Shown here: one piece after another, positions 10,201 through 20,165 of the stretch
How positions within the stretch are numbered: the first letter of the stretch is position 1
How the letters are laid out: each line of letters begins with the position of its first letter
DNA from: UBA4416 sp040386075
Lineage (GTDB): Bacteria > Bacteroidota > Bacteroidia > B-17B0 > Aurantibacillaceae
Assembly (NCBI GenBank): GCA_040386075.1
Contig: JAZKGE010000008.1
Coordinates: 198,766 to 262,765, forward strand
Direction: 5' to 3'
Length of the DNA stretch: 64,000 nucleotides
Notes under the pieces: model-generated
What the model saw: only the letters and a program-made list of their open reading frames with translations
What the model was told of the DNA's origin: nothing
Databases searched by the model: none
Made by a program: the position numbers and the translations under genes

Positions 10201-10695
10201 ATGAAAGCCATTTTTATAACCACACTTATCCTTTTTTTACAGCTACAATTAAATGCTCAAGAATCTGCTCAGAATTTTGAAGGATTAAAACAATCAATCA
10301 GTAAAATTAGCCCTGAAATTGATTTAACAAATAAATTAATTTTTATTTCTACATGGAAAAGCACTGATTTTGAAAGCCGTGAAATGAATAAAGAAGCTTA
10401 TCGCGTTTATAAGATCTACGAAAACGCAAGATTGAAAAATGGAGAAAAAGGAACTGTATTTATAAGCCTTAACCTGGACACAGATGACCAAAACAGAAGC
10501 CTGGCAATAGGGAAGGACGGCATTGAACAGTCTGTGGTATACTCAGATACTCAACTTATAACAATGATTCAATCGCAATTTAACTTAAGCGGTACTCAAA
10601 ATATTATTGTGATGGATAAAACCGGCGCTATCCAGTATACAAACCTTTCAAAAGATCAGATATTTCCTTCACTAAGAAATCTTATCACCAGATAA
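10201..10695 (+). CDS. Small secreted thioredoxin-fold-like protein lacking CXXC
   Basis: A 164-residue protein with a signal peptide (about residues 1-19, ending LQLNAQ). The body resembles TlpA/thioredoxin-fold proteins in layout: 'NKLIFISTWKSTDFESREM' in the place of the usual 'VNFWASWCxxC' strand-helix, 'GTVFISLNLDTDDQNRSLAI' like the second strand, and 'GTQNIIVMDKTGAIQYTN' like the cis-proline region. No cysteine is present in the expected active-site position, so redox activity is not expected; a binding or structural role is possible. This assignment rests on pattern resemblance only. The gene sits alone between the two giant paralogues, with a terminator upstream and only 23 bases to the second giant gene, with which it may be cotranscribed. 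Confidence 0.6.
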   Translation: MKAIFITTLILFLQLQLNAQESAQNFEGLKQSISKISPEIDLTNKLIFISTWKSTDFESREMNKEAYRVYKIYENARLKNGEKGTVFISLNLDTDDQNRSLAIGKDGIEQSVVYSDTQLITMIQSQFNLSGTQNIIVMDKTGAIQYTNLSKDQIFPSLRNLITR

Positions 10696-10718
10696 TCTGA
10701 ACACACAAACCTTACACT

Positions 10719-13700
10719 ATGAAATACTTTACACTCATCATTTTAGCCTGTTTTATTTTTAGTAATAAAACATTTTTTGCGCAAGCGGTTACAGCATCTA
10801 ACTGTACCCAAGCAATTAACATTTGTAGCAATGCAGGATTTCAAATCGATCCGAATGGTGCCGGATCTGTGAATGAAATCCCATTTACAAACTCAGTATC
10901 TAATCCCGGCACTAACCCTGCAAGCGCCAATATGGGATGTTTATTGAGTGGTGAAACCAATAGTACATGGATGATCGTTAACATTCAGACATCTGGTATA
11001 TTGCAGTTTTCTTTTGGCGGTGGCGGTTCCCAGGCAGGATATTATGATTGGGCAATGTGGCCTTATACACCGACTTCATGCGCTGGGATTCAAGGCAATA
11101 CCTTACCTCCGGTTCGTTGTAATTGGAATTTAGCAAGTAATGGAGGAACCGGTTTAGCCAACCCTGTACCAGCAGGAGGCAATGCAGGAAATTATGAACC
11201 ACCATTAAATGTAACCTGTGGACAAAAATTTGTTATTTGTTTTTCTAATTGGAGTAGCGTTGCTTCTAATGTGCCACTTAATTTCTTTGGTACCGCAGGA
11301 GTAAGTTGCGCTCCTATTCCAAATCCTATTACGGTTAATGCCGCAACTATTTGTGGAAGCCAGACCGCTGTTTTAACAGCCACGGCCGCTGCGGGAAACA
11401 CTTATACCTGGCAGCCAGGCGGATCGAACGGTTCATCAATTTCTGTTAATCCCGGTGTTACTACTACTTATACTGTTTCAGCTTCAGGTGGTTGTGGGTC
11501 ACAGGTAGGAACGCAAACAACAGTTGTAAATGTTACCGCAGGTCCTAACTCAAGTATTACTTCAGTAGTGAACAATACTCCTGGTGGTGGTGCAGACGCT
11601 ACTCCTGCAGTACAATGTTTAACACCAAACAGTTTTAATTTTACTGCCCCTGCAGCAACAGGAACACATTCGTGGAACTTCGGTGGTGGTGGCGCATCTC
11701 CTGCAACATCAAACGCCACAAATCCTACGGGAATTACATACAGCACTCCCGGTACTTATACAGTAACACATACAGTTTCAAATGCTGGCTGTGTTTCAAC
11801 ATCATCAACAGTTGTAACCATAACAGCTCCACCAACAGCAGTGGTAGCAAGTGTACCCAGTTGTGCTACTACAGGATCAGCATCAGTTAATGCTTCGGGT
11901 GGTACACCAGGATATACCTATAACTGGCAGCCAAGCGGAGGAACCGGAGCAACGGCAACCGGCCTGGGGTTAGGAACCTATTCTGTTACAGTTACAGATG
12001 CAAATGGGTGTTTTGTTACTAGTTCAATTATTGTTTCTACAAACCCTAAACCTTCAGCTACATTAAGTTTCACCAATCCAAACTGCGGAGCTACTAATGG
12101 AGTTATTGTTATAACTAACACATCACCAGGTGCTCCACCACAGACAGTAACGGGCTATGCGAGCAGTTTGGGTACTGTATCAGGCCAAACAGTAACAGGA
12201 TTAGGAGCAGGGACACCTGTAATCACATTAACTAATAATTTTGGATGTACGTTTACGGTATCAGCAACATTAGCCAGTGCAGCAGGACCATCAGCCTTAC
12301 CTTTAACGCCTAATAATATTATTTGTGGTGTTGGCACAGGCAGCATAACTATAGGCACAGTAACCGGAGGCACAGCGCCCTATACATATAACGTTAATGG
12401 CGGAGCATTTTCATCAAGCCCAGCAGTAACAGGATTAGCATCAGGCACCTATACGATAGGCGTTAGAGACGCTAACGGTTGTATATTTACAAATACAGTT
12501 ACTATTTCTGTAACTACCGGTCCAACTGCCATTGCAGGAACGACAACAGCAGCAGGTTGTGGCATGACCAACGGAACCTACAATATTACAGGGGTAACCG
12601 GTGGCACATCCCCTTACACCTATACAGTAAATGGAGTAGCATCAGGAACAGGAAGTTTAACAACGAACCTTGCTCCGGGCACTTATCCGGTAATTGTAAA
12701 AGATGCTAATGGCTGTACCTTTAATACAACCTTTGCAGTAGGTGGAACAACAGGACCAACATCAGCAACGATCACAACAACTAATGCAAGTTGCGGAAGT
12801 GCCAACGGATCAGCAACGGTAACAGGGGTAACCGGCGGAGCCCCAACCTATAGCTTCTCTTTTGATGGAGGAGCATTTGCAGCAGGAACGACAACAACAG
12901 GACTAACGGCGGGCCCGCATACAATTATTATAAAAGACGCCAATACCTGTACATTATCAGTAACTTATAATATATTAAACACAGGAAGTCCGACAGCATC
13001 TGTAACCAGTTCATTGAACATTAGCTGCTTTGGCGGAACGAACGGAGCCTTTACAGTAACACCTGTAGGCGGAACAGGTCCTGCCTATACTTATACATTA
13101 ACGAGCCCTTTCCAGACCAATGGCACAGGCCAGTTCTCAGGTTTACTACCAGGAACATACAATATTACAGTAAAAGATCAGGCAGGCTGTGTAACCACCA
13201 CATCGGTAACATTGACCCAACCACCGGTGTTAACCCTAACAGCAACGCCCATAGCAGCCAAATGTTTTGGAACAGCCACGGGGACGGTTAACATAACAGG
13301 CGCAGGCGGTACACCAACTTATTCTTATAATCTGAACAGCGGCCCTTACCAAACATCTCCCAACTTTAATAACCAGGTTTCAGCTATTTATACGATGGGT
13401 ATAAGAGACGCGAACGGCTGTACAGCAACCCAAACAGTACAGGTGACCCAACCACCGGCATTAAACATAGTAACCGCCACACAGAACGCTAACTGTACAG
13501 CAGCTAACGGAGTAGCTACCACTACAGTAACGGGCGGCACGCCAACTTACTCCTATACCTGGAGTGGAGGAGGTGGCACAGCAGCCACATCGAACAGCGT
13601 AGTTGCAGGAACCTATACAGTAACGGTAACAGACGCTAATGGTTGTACGATAACAGCACAACCGGTAATAGGCTTAACACCGGGCGGCACGGCAGCCATA

Positions 13701-16700
13701 ACAGCCTCCACCAACATTACCTGTAACGGCTTATGTAACGGAAGCATCACCGCAGGCATGACCGGAGGCGCAGCACCGTTTAACTATTTATGGTCACCGG
13801 GCGGGCAAACAGGATCTACAGCAAGTAACTTATGTCCGGGAACTTATACCTGTACCATTACGGATTTTTACGGATGCGTATCAACAGCAGTTGGTACTAT
13901 TACCCAGCCACCTGTATTAACAGCCATCATGAACTCCAACAACGTAAAATGTTTTGGAACAGCCACCGGAACAGTAACAGCAGCAGGTAGCGGCGGCACA
14001 GGACCATATACTTACTTGTGGACAGCACCTATTACCAATATAGCAGCCACAGTACCCAACGTATTTGCAAACAACTATTTCTGTAACATTACCGATGCCA
14101 ATAACTGTACGATCACGCAAAGCATTGCGGTAACAGAACCACCAACCTTAGCGATCACATCAACCGTAACAGCGGCTAACTGTAACCTTGCAAACGGATC
14201 AGCCACGATCACTATTTCAGGAGGATCAACGCCTTATAATGCCGTATGGAGCAATAGTGTTACAGGAACCACGGTTAGTGGAGTAGCAGCAGGCACGTAT
14301 ACTATTAATGTAACAGATGCCAATAACTGTACCCAAACCTTAGCAGCAACCATTCCTAATTCATCAGGACCAACCTTAACTATTACAAGCTTTACCAACG
14401 TGAGCTGTTTTGGAGGAACTAACGGTGGAGCCACTGCCTTAGCAGCAGCAGGAACAGGAACCTATAGTTATTCATGGAGTCATGGCCCTACTACCCCTGT
14501 AGCAACCAATTTAAACGCCAGTGTTTATACAGCCTCGGTAACAGATGCAGTAGGATGTGTGGCATCAGCAAGTGTTACAATTACCCAACCAACAGCCTTA
14601 ACCGTTAATATAGTAGTTACCCAACCAAAATGTTTTGGATCAATTGATGGCGGCGGTATAGCGTCAGCCACTGGCGGTACAGGAACACCAAGCTATACGT
14701 ATGCATGGACAGGCGGTGGCGGATCTGCCTCAAGCAGCAATCCGTTAGGCGCAGGTAATTACGGATTGACTGTAACCGATGGTAACGGATGTGTAGCAAC
14801 CTCAAGCATGGCTTTAGTTAATCCGCCGGCGATGGCAGCAAGCATTACAGCAACCAACGTGACCTGTTTTGGCTTATGCAACGGAACGGCAGTAGCTACA
14901 AGCACCAACGGTATTGGCGTTGTAAGCTATTACTGGACAGGAACCCCAAGCCCGGTTTCATCACCAACCTTAACCGGAGCCTGTGCAGGAAGCTATACAG
15001 TATTAGCAACCGATCAGAACAGTTGTACAGCTACAGCACAGATCAACATCACACAACCAACACAAGTAACAGCTAATATTTCATCAACAGGCAGCGTGAC
15101 CTGTAACGGCGGCAACAATGGATTTGCAGCAGTAACAGCAGCAGGCGGAACAGGCGCTCATACATATACCTGGATGCCGGGGAACATTACTGCAGCCACA
15201 GCCAACACCTTAACAGCAGGTATATATGTAGTAACTGTACAAGACGCTAACTTATGTTCAGCCACAGCCACAGCCACGATCATAGAACCAACGCCACTGG
15301 CAACCACCTTAACAACCACCAACGTAAAATGTAACGGCGGAACAGACGGAACAGCGAACATTGCTTATTTAGGCGGTGCAGGAACCACTACCTTCTTATG
15401 GGGCCCCGGCTTACAAACCGGTAACCCTGTCAATAATTTAGGAGCAGGTCCCCAAACTGTAACAATAACATCTAACGGAGCATGCCCTACTATTTTAACT
15501 TTTACATTAACAGAGCCGGCAGTCTTAACCGCAGTTGTTTCTGCAACCAATTCGAACTGTGGACAAGCAAACGGTAAGACCTGTGCTGTAGTTGGTGGAG
15601 GAACATCACCCTTAAATACATTATGGAGTAATGGTATCAGCACACTATGCAACAACAATGTGATAGCAGGAGCTTATACCTTTACCGTAACGGACGCAAA
15701 CAACTGTGTAGCGATCGCGAGTGGATTGGTTAATGACATTGCAGGACCTGTAGTTTCAATAACAAGTCAAACAAACGTGAGTTGTTTTAACGGAACCAAC
15801 GGAGCAATAACTTCTACATTAACAGGTGGAGTAAGTCCGTATACTTATTTATGGGTAGGAACATCATATACAACAGCCAATCTGTCAAATATACCATTCG
15901 GCTTCTATAACCTTCAGGCTACTGACGCTGCAGGATGTGTCGGAACAGCTTCTGTTCAGATTACCCAACCAACGCAATTGGTAAGCGCTATAGGAAGCTC
16001 TACTAATGTAAGTTGTTTTGGATTGAGCAATGGTGGGGCTACTGTATTGGCCAATGGCGGAACAGGAGCATATACATATTCCTGGTCGCCAAGCGGCCAA
16101 ACTAACGCCGGGCTAACTAACGTACCTTTCAGTACACCAACAGTTGTTGTAACAGATGCTAACGGATGTACAACAACCTCTTCCTTAACTATTACACAAC
16201 CACAAGCATTGGTAATGGCAGCCTCCAGCTTCAGTAATATTTCATGTTTCGGAGGCAGCGATGGACAGATATCAACGACTGTTCAGGGTGGAACCGGTGG
16301 ATATAACTATGTATGGTTACCTTCGGGAACAGCCCCATCATTGAACGGCTTAAGTGCCGGCGGTTATTCGGTAACCGTGACCGATGGTAACAACTGTTCT
16401 ATTAATGCTAACTTCAATATCACCGAACCATCTGTATTAACATCAACCTATACCTCTCTACCGGCAACCTGTGGTTTGGCCAACGGATCAGCTACAGTAA
16501 TTATCGGCGGCGGAACCCCTTCTTATAGTGTCGTATGGAACCTTCCGGGTACACCAACCACAACGGTGGCTACCAACATGGGACCTGGTACTAACTGGAT
16601 CGCTAATATCACGGATTCAAAAGGTTGTTTACTGACACAGACCGTAGCCATAGCAAACCCTCCGGTATCAGCGATCACAGGATTCAGTGTAAACTCACCA

Positions 16701-18209
16701 TCCTGTTTTGGCTTATCGAACGGAGATATTACGATCAATTATACAGCAGGAACGGCACCATACACGGTAAGCTGGTCTAACCCTATATCACAAACGATCA
16801 CCACTGCAGCCTTAACACAAAGTGTAGCAGGTGTATCAGCAGGTGTATACACAGCAACTTTAACCGATAATTATGGATGTACAACTTCCCAACCGGTGAA
16901 TGTTACCCAGCCAGGAATGTTGGTATTAATTCCAAGCCCTAATGTAACGATCTGTTATGGACAATCTACCCAGTTAAGTGCATCCGGACAAAACGGAACA
17001 CCGGGATATACTTATACCTGGGTATCTAATCCATTTGTTGGAGGCGGACCTCATACAGTAAACCCAACAGTAACGACACAGTATACGGTATCAGCTACTG
17101 ATTCAAAAGGATGTTTCCAGGGACCAAAGGTCATTACGGTAAACGTTACCCCACAACTGATCGTTACCCCAACAGTTATCACGGTATGTCATGGCGTAGA
17201 GGCGATATTAACGCCAACATTTGCAAGTGCCGGTAATGGCGGGCCATACACGTATGCCTGGACACCAGGATCAGTTAGCACCAGTACACTGAGCGTTGTA
17301 GGCAATGCAACAGGAGCAGCGACAACCAATACGTATGCTGTAACGGTAAATGATGGCTGTACAATCCCGAATTCAACAGCGATCTTTACAGTAAATGTAA
17401 ACCCACTGCCGATCATCAACTTCGTAGCTTCTCATACTGTTGGTTGTGCACCTCTTACACTTACTCTTACTGGTACTTCTAATGGTGCAGGGGATATGTT
17501 TACTTGGAGTGATTTATCCGGAGGAACAGGTAATCCTAAATATGTTACACTAAGCGATTCAGGATTATATACAGTAAGCTTAATGGTAACCAGTTTAACA
17601 ACAGGTTGTACAAAAGACACAACTAAAATAAATTACATTGAAGTATACCCTAATCCTATTGCTTCTTTTTATGCACAGCCGCAACAAGCGAGTATATTGG
17701 AGCCTACCATTAATTTTATAAATACCTCTCAGGGGGCCAACAGTTATTTTTGGAATTTTGGAGATCCGGGGGCTATTGGTAACACGAACACATCCACTGT
17801 AACCGATCCAAGTCATACGTATGGCGTTGTGGGGATCTATGGCGTTAATCTGGTAGCCACATCCACCAACTTTTGTAAGGATACAGCCCGGATCATGGTT
17901 GAGATCCTGCCTGACTTTGCGTTATACATCCCAAATACCTTTACTCCTGATGGAAACGGTGTGAATGATATCTTCCAGCCAATGGGTGTGGGGATCGATG
18001 AGGAGAACTACCGGATGGATATTTACGACAGATGGGGAGAGAATATCTTCACCAGCAATGCCTTCAGAAAAGGTTGGGATGGAACAGTGAAGGGAGGCTC
18101 AAAAATGGCAGAGCAGGGTGTTTACACTTACAAACTGATGGTAAAAGACACACAAGGCAATAAACACCCATATGTAGGACATGTGACAGTCCTTAAGAAA
18201 GAAAATTAA
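10719..18209 (+). CDS. Giant SprB-repeat surface protein, copy 2 (T9SS type B cargo)
   Basis: A 2,496-residue secreted protein with signal peptide (residues 1-22, ending NKTFFAQ). Its N-terminal head (about 23-205) begins 'AVTASNCTQAINICSNAGF' and differs completely from that of copy 1. It belongs to a jelly-roll-like type I associate with large Bacteroidota surface proteins. Ig/PKD-like units follow (about 206-444), then from residue 445 the same SprB-repeat stalk, PKD domains and type B sorting domain as copy 1 (2,052 residues, one substitution). A transmembrane anchor is absent, as expected for T9SS cargo. An adhesin role is inferred from SprB. It is 23 bases downstream of the thioredoxin-like gene and ends in its own strong terminator. 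Confidence 0.9.
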   Translation: MKYFTLIILACFIFSNKTFFAQAVTASNCTQAINICSNAGFQIDPNGAGSVNEIPFTNSVSNPGTNPASANMGCLLSGETNSTWMIVNIQTSGILQFSFGGGGSQAGYYDWAMWPYTPTSCAGIQGNTLPPVRCNWNLASNGGTGLANPVPAGGNAGNYEPPLNVTCGQKFVICFSNWSSVASNVPLNFFGTAGVSCAPIPNPITVNAATICGSQTAVLTATAAAGNTYTWQPGGSNGSSISVNPGVTTTYTVSASGGCGSQVGTQTTVVNVTAGPNSSITSVVNNTPGGGADATPAVQCLTPNSFNFTAPAATGTHSWNFGGGGASPATSNATNPTGITYSTPGTYTVTHTVSNAGCVSTSSTVVTITAPPTAVVASVPSCATTGSASVNASGGTPGYTYNWQPSGGTGATATGLGLGTYSVTVTDANGCFVTSSIIVSTNPKPSATLSFTNPNCGATNGVIVITNTSPGAPPQTVTGYASSLGTVSGQTVTGLGAGTPVITLTNNFGCTFTVSATLASAAGPSALPLTPNNIICGVGTGSITIGTVTGGTAPYTYNVNGGAFSSSPAVTGLASGTYTIGVRDANGCIFTNTVTISVTTGPTAIAGTTTAAGCGMTNGTYNITGVTGGTSPYTYTVNGVASGTGSLTTNLAPGTYPVIVKDANGCTFNTTFAVGGTTGPTSATITTTNASCGSANGSATVTGVTGGAPTYSFSFDGGAFAAGTTTTGLTAGPHTIIIKDANTCTLSVTYNILNTGSPTASVTSSLNISCFGGTNGAFTVTPVGGTGPAYTYTLTSPFQTNGTGQFSGLLPGTYNITVKDQAGCVTTTSVTLTQPPVLTLTATPIAAKCFGTATGTVNITGAGGTPTYSYNLNSGPYQTSPNFNNQVSAIYTMGIRDANGCTATQTVQVTQPPALNIVTATQNANCTAANGVATTTVTGGTPTYSYTWSGGGGTAATSNSVVAGTYTVTVTDANGCTITAQPVIGLTPGGTAAITASTNITCNGLCNGSITAGMTGGAAPFNYLWSPGGQTGSTASNLCPGTYTCTITDFYGCVSTAVGTITQPPVLTAIMNSNNVKCFGTATGTVTAAGSGGTGPYTYLWTAPITNIAATVPNVFANNYFCNITDANNCTITQSIAVTEPPTLAITSTVTAANCNLANGSATITISGGSTPYNAVWSNSVTGTTVSGVAAGTYTINVTDANNCTQTLAATIPNSSGPTLTITSFTNVSCFGGTNGGATALAAAGTGTYSYSWSHGPTTPVATNLNASVYTASVTDAVGCVASASVTITQPTALTVNIVVTQPKCFGSIDGGGIASATGGTGTPSYTYAWTGGGGSASSSNPLGAGNYGLTVTDGNGCVATSSMALVNPPAMAASITATNVTCFGLCNGTAVATSTNGIGVVSYYWTGTPSPVSSPTLTGACAGSYTVLATDQNSCTATAQINITQPTQVTANISSTGSVTCNGGNNGFAAVTAAGGTGAHTYTWMPGNITAATANTLTAGIYVVTVQDANLCSATATATIIEPTPLATTLTTTNVKCNGGTDGTANIAYLGGAGTTTFLWGPGLQTGNPVNNLGAGPQTVTITSNGACPTILTFTLTEPAVLTAVVSATNSNCGQANGKTCAVVGGGTSPLNTLWSNGISTLCNNNVIAGAYTFTVTDANNCVAIASGLVNDIAGPVVSITSQTNVSCFNGTNGAITSTLTGGVSPYTYLWVGTSYTTANLSNIPFGFYNLQATDAAGCVGTASVQITQPTQLVSAIGSSTNVSCFGLSNGGATVLANGGTGAYTYSWSPSGQTNAGLTNVPFSTPTVVVTDANGCTTTSSLTITQPQALVMAASSFSNISCFGGSDGQISTTVQGGTGGYNYVWLPSGTAPSLNGLSAGGYSVTVTDGNNCSINANFNITEPSVLTSTYTSLPATCGLANGSATVIIGGGTPSYSVVWNLPGTPTTTVATNMGPGTNWIANITDSKGCLLTQTVAIANPPVSAITGFSVNSPSCFGLSNGDITINYTAGTAPYTVSWSNPISQTITTAALTQSVAGVSAGVYTATLTDNYGCTTSQPVNVTQPGMLVLIPSPNVTICYGQSTQLSASGQNGTPGYTYTWVSNPFVGGGPHTVNPTVTTQYTVSATDSKGCFQGPKVITVNVTPQLIVTPTVITVCHGVEAILTPTFASAGNGGPYTYAWTPGSVSTSTLSVVGNATGAATTNTYAVTVNDGCTIPNSTAIFTVNVNPLPIINFVASHTVGCAPLTLTLTGTSNGAGDMFTWSDLSGGTGNPKYVTLSDSGLYTVSLMVTSLTTGCTKDTTKINYIEVYPNPIASFYAQPQQASILEPTINFINTSQGANSYFWNFGDPGAIGNTNTSTVTDPSHTYGVVGIYGVNLVATSTNFCKDTARIMVEILPDFALYIPNTFTPDGNGVNDIFQPMGVGIDEENYRMDIYDRWGENIFTSNAFRKGWDGTVKGGSKMAEQGVYTYKLMVKDTQGNKHPYVGHVTVLKKEN
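12051..18209 (+). repeat. 6.16-kb direct repeat, unit 2 (stalk and sorting domain)
   Basis: Second copy of the repeat at 3892-10050, in the same orientation and reading frame of its gene. Upstream of 12051 the two genes lose similarity within a few codons, apart from a shared 'NP.PSAT' stub. Confidence 0.95.
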
Positions 18210-18226
18210 GAAAACAGAGAATGATA

Positions 18227-18262
18227 AAAAACGCCACCCGCAGGCAAGCGGGTGGCGTTTTT
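18227..18262 (+). terminator. Rho-independent terminator of giant gene copy 2
   Basis: A perfect 15-bp stem (aaaaacgccacccgc / gcgggtggcgttttt) with a 6-base loop lies 17 bases after the stop. Its sequence differs from the terminator of copy 1, so the repeat does not extend past the coding sequence. Confidence 0.88.
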
Positions 18263-18296
18263 GTTTTATAAATTCTGATAATTGCGGGTAATAACG

Positions 18297-18304
18297 TATC
18301 TTTG
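18297..18304 (+). promoter_or_regulatory. Candidate -7 element for lepA
   Basis: TATCTTTG matches the Bacteroidota TAnnTTTG -7 consensus and lies 20 bases before the lepA ATG. I do not see a well-spaced TTTG -33 box, so the call rests on the -7 alone. Confidence 0.45.
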
Positions 18305-18323
18305 CGGACTTATTTAAGACCAA

Positions 18324-20114
18324 ATGAAAAACATTCGTAATTTTTGCATTATTGCCCACATCGATCATGGTAAATCTACATTAGCCGACAGGTTATTAGA
18401 GTATACTAAAACTATTACCAGTCGTGAAATGGAAGCACAAGTGCTGGATGATATGGACCTGGAATAGGAGCGAGGGATCACTATTAAAAGTCATGCTATA
18501 CAAATGGAATACGTCTACAAGGGCGAAAAATTTGTACTCAATTTAATTGACACACCCGGCCACGTTGATTTTAGTTACGAAGTATCCCGTTCTATTGCTG
18601 CCTGCGAAGGCGCTTTACTTATTGTAGATGCTGCCCAGGGCATACAGGCACAAACAATTTCTAATTTATATTTAGCACTAGAACATGATTTAACGATCAT
18701 TCCTATCCTTAATAAAATGGATCTGCCAAGTGCAGAGCCTGAAATGGTTACCGACCAAATTGTTGACCTGATTGGTTGCGAACGTACTGATGTTATACCG
18801 GCAAGCGGTAAAACAGGCATGGGAATCGAAGAAATTTTAGCCGCTATCATTGAGCGTGTAAAAGCCCCTGTGGGAGATCCGGCAGCACCGTTGCAAGCTT
18901 TAATTTTTGATAGTGTTTTTAATAGCTTCAGGGGAATTATTGCCTATTATAAAATACTAAACGGAACAATTAATAAAGGAGATAAAGTAAAGTTTTTCAA
19001 TACAGGTTCTGTTTATAATGCCGATGAAATAGGTGTACTAAAACTAAAGCCGGAACCCAGGAATTCTATGAGTACAGGTGATGTAGGTTATATTATTTCA
19101 GGCATTAAGGAAGCAAAAGAGGTAAAAGTAGGAGATACTATTACTCATTTTGACAGACCATGCGCCGAAGCAATACATGGATTTGAGGAAGTAAAACCAA
19201 TGGTATTTGCTGGAATTTATCCTGTAGACACAGAGGATTTTGAAGAATTACGTTACAGTATGGAAAAGCTGCAGCTGAACGATGCCTCTTTAACCTGGGA
19301 GCCTGAATCATCTCTGGCCTTAGGGTTTGGTTTCCGTTGTGGATTTTTAGGAATGTTGCACATGGAAATTGTACAGGAACGATTGGAGCGTGAATTTAAA
19401 ATGACCGTTATTACCACGGTCCCTAACGTATCATATATTGCGTATCAAACAAATGGAGAGGTTGTAAAGGTTAATAACCCAAGCGATCTACCCGACCCCG
19501 CAAGAATCGACTATATCGAAGAACCATATATTAAAGCAAATATTATAACAAAGTCTGATTTTATAGGGCCGGTAATGAGTTTATGCATTGAAAAAAGAGG
19601 CTCGATCGTTACGCAGAATTATTTAACCGCTGACCGAGTTGAACTGGTATTTGAAATGCCGTTGGGAGAAGTTGTATTCGATTTCTTTGATCGTCTAAAA
19701 TCCATTTCAAAGGGGTATGCTTCTTTCGATTATCATCCTATTGGCATGAGAGAATCTGACCTGGTAAAATTGGATATTCTTTTAAAATCAGAGCCCGTGG
19801 ATGCTCTATCTTGTCTGATTCACAGAAGCAATTCCTACCATTTTGGAAAGAAGATCTGTGAAAAATTGAAAGAACTGATCCCCAAACAACAATTCGAAAT
19901 TCCTATCCAGGCTGCTATTGGCGCCAAGATCATTTCGCGTGAAACAATTAGTGCCATGAGAAAAGATGTAACCGCTAAATGTTATGGTGGTGATATAAGC
20001 CGTAAGCGTAAATTATTGGAGAAACAAAAAGAAGGAAAGAAGCGCATGAAATCGGTAGGTAATGTGGAGATCCCGCAAAGCGCCTTTATGGCTGTATTAA
20101 AGCTCAACGATTAA
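18324..20114 (+). pseudogene. lepA: Elongation factor 4 (LepA) with in-frame amber stop at codon 48
   Basis: EF4 is a ribosome-binding GTPase that back-translocates or remodels stalled ribosomes. The ATG at 18324 starts a canonical N-terminus (MKNIRNFCIIAHIDHGKSTL) with the P-loop at residues 11-19. The frame runs to a TAG at 18465-18467, inside the conserved 'DDMDLE-x-ERGITIKS' switch I segment, where Lys or Arg is usual. It then continues open for 548 codons with DTPGH (76-80), NKMD, and the EF4-specific C-terminus ending 'ISRKRKLLEKQKEGKKRMK'. An AAG-to-TAG change would suffice. Re-initiation at the ATG at 18504 would yield a 536-residue product without the P-loop, which should not bind GTP. 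The rest is intact, so the lesion is either very recent or a sequencing error. TAG ends other genes here (sufB, feoB), so recoding is unlikely. Confidence 0.9.
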
Positions 20115-20134
20115 AAAGAAGACATAAAATCAAG

Positions 20135-20165
20135 AACCCATAGAATTATTCTGTGGGTTTTTTTG
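20135..20165 (+). terminator. Terminator after lepA
   Basis: Stem aacccatagaa / ttctgtgggtt (11 bp with one G-T wobble), loop tta, then a run of T. The stop codon of the convergent membrane-protein gene is the three-base loop itself, so half of the hairpin is coding on the other strand. Confidence 0.75.

Noticed and set aside
18465..18467. Reassignment of TAG to an amino acid
   Set aside because: TAG is the natural stop of sufB, the PstS-like gene and feoB in this window, with the next gene starting right after sufB and feoB.
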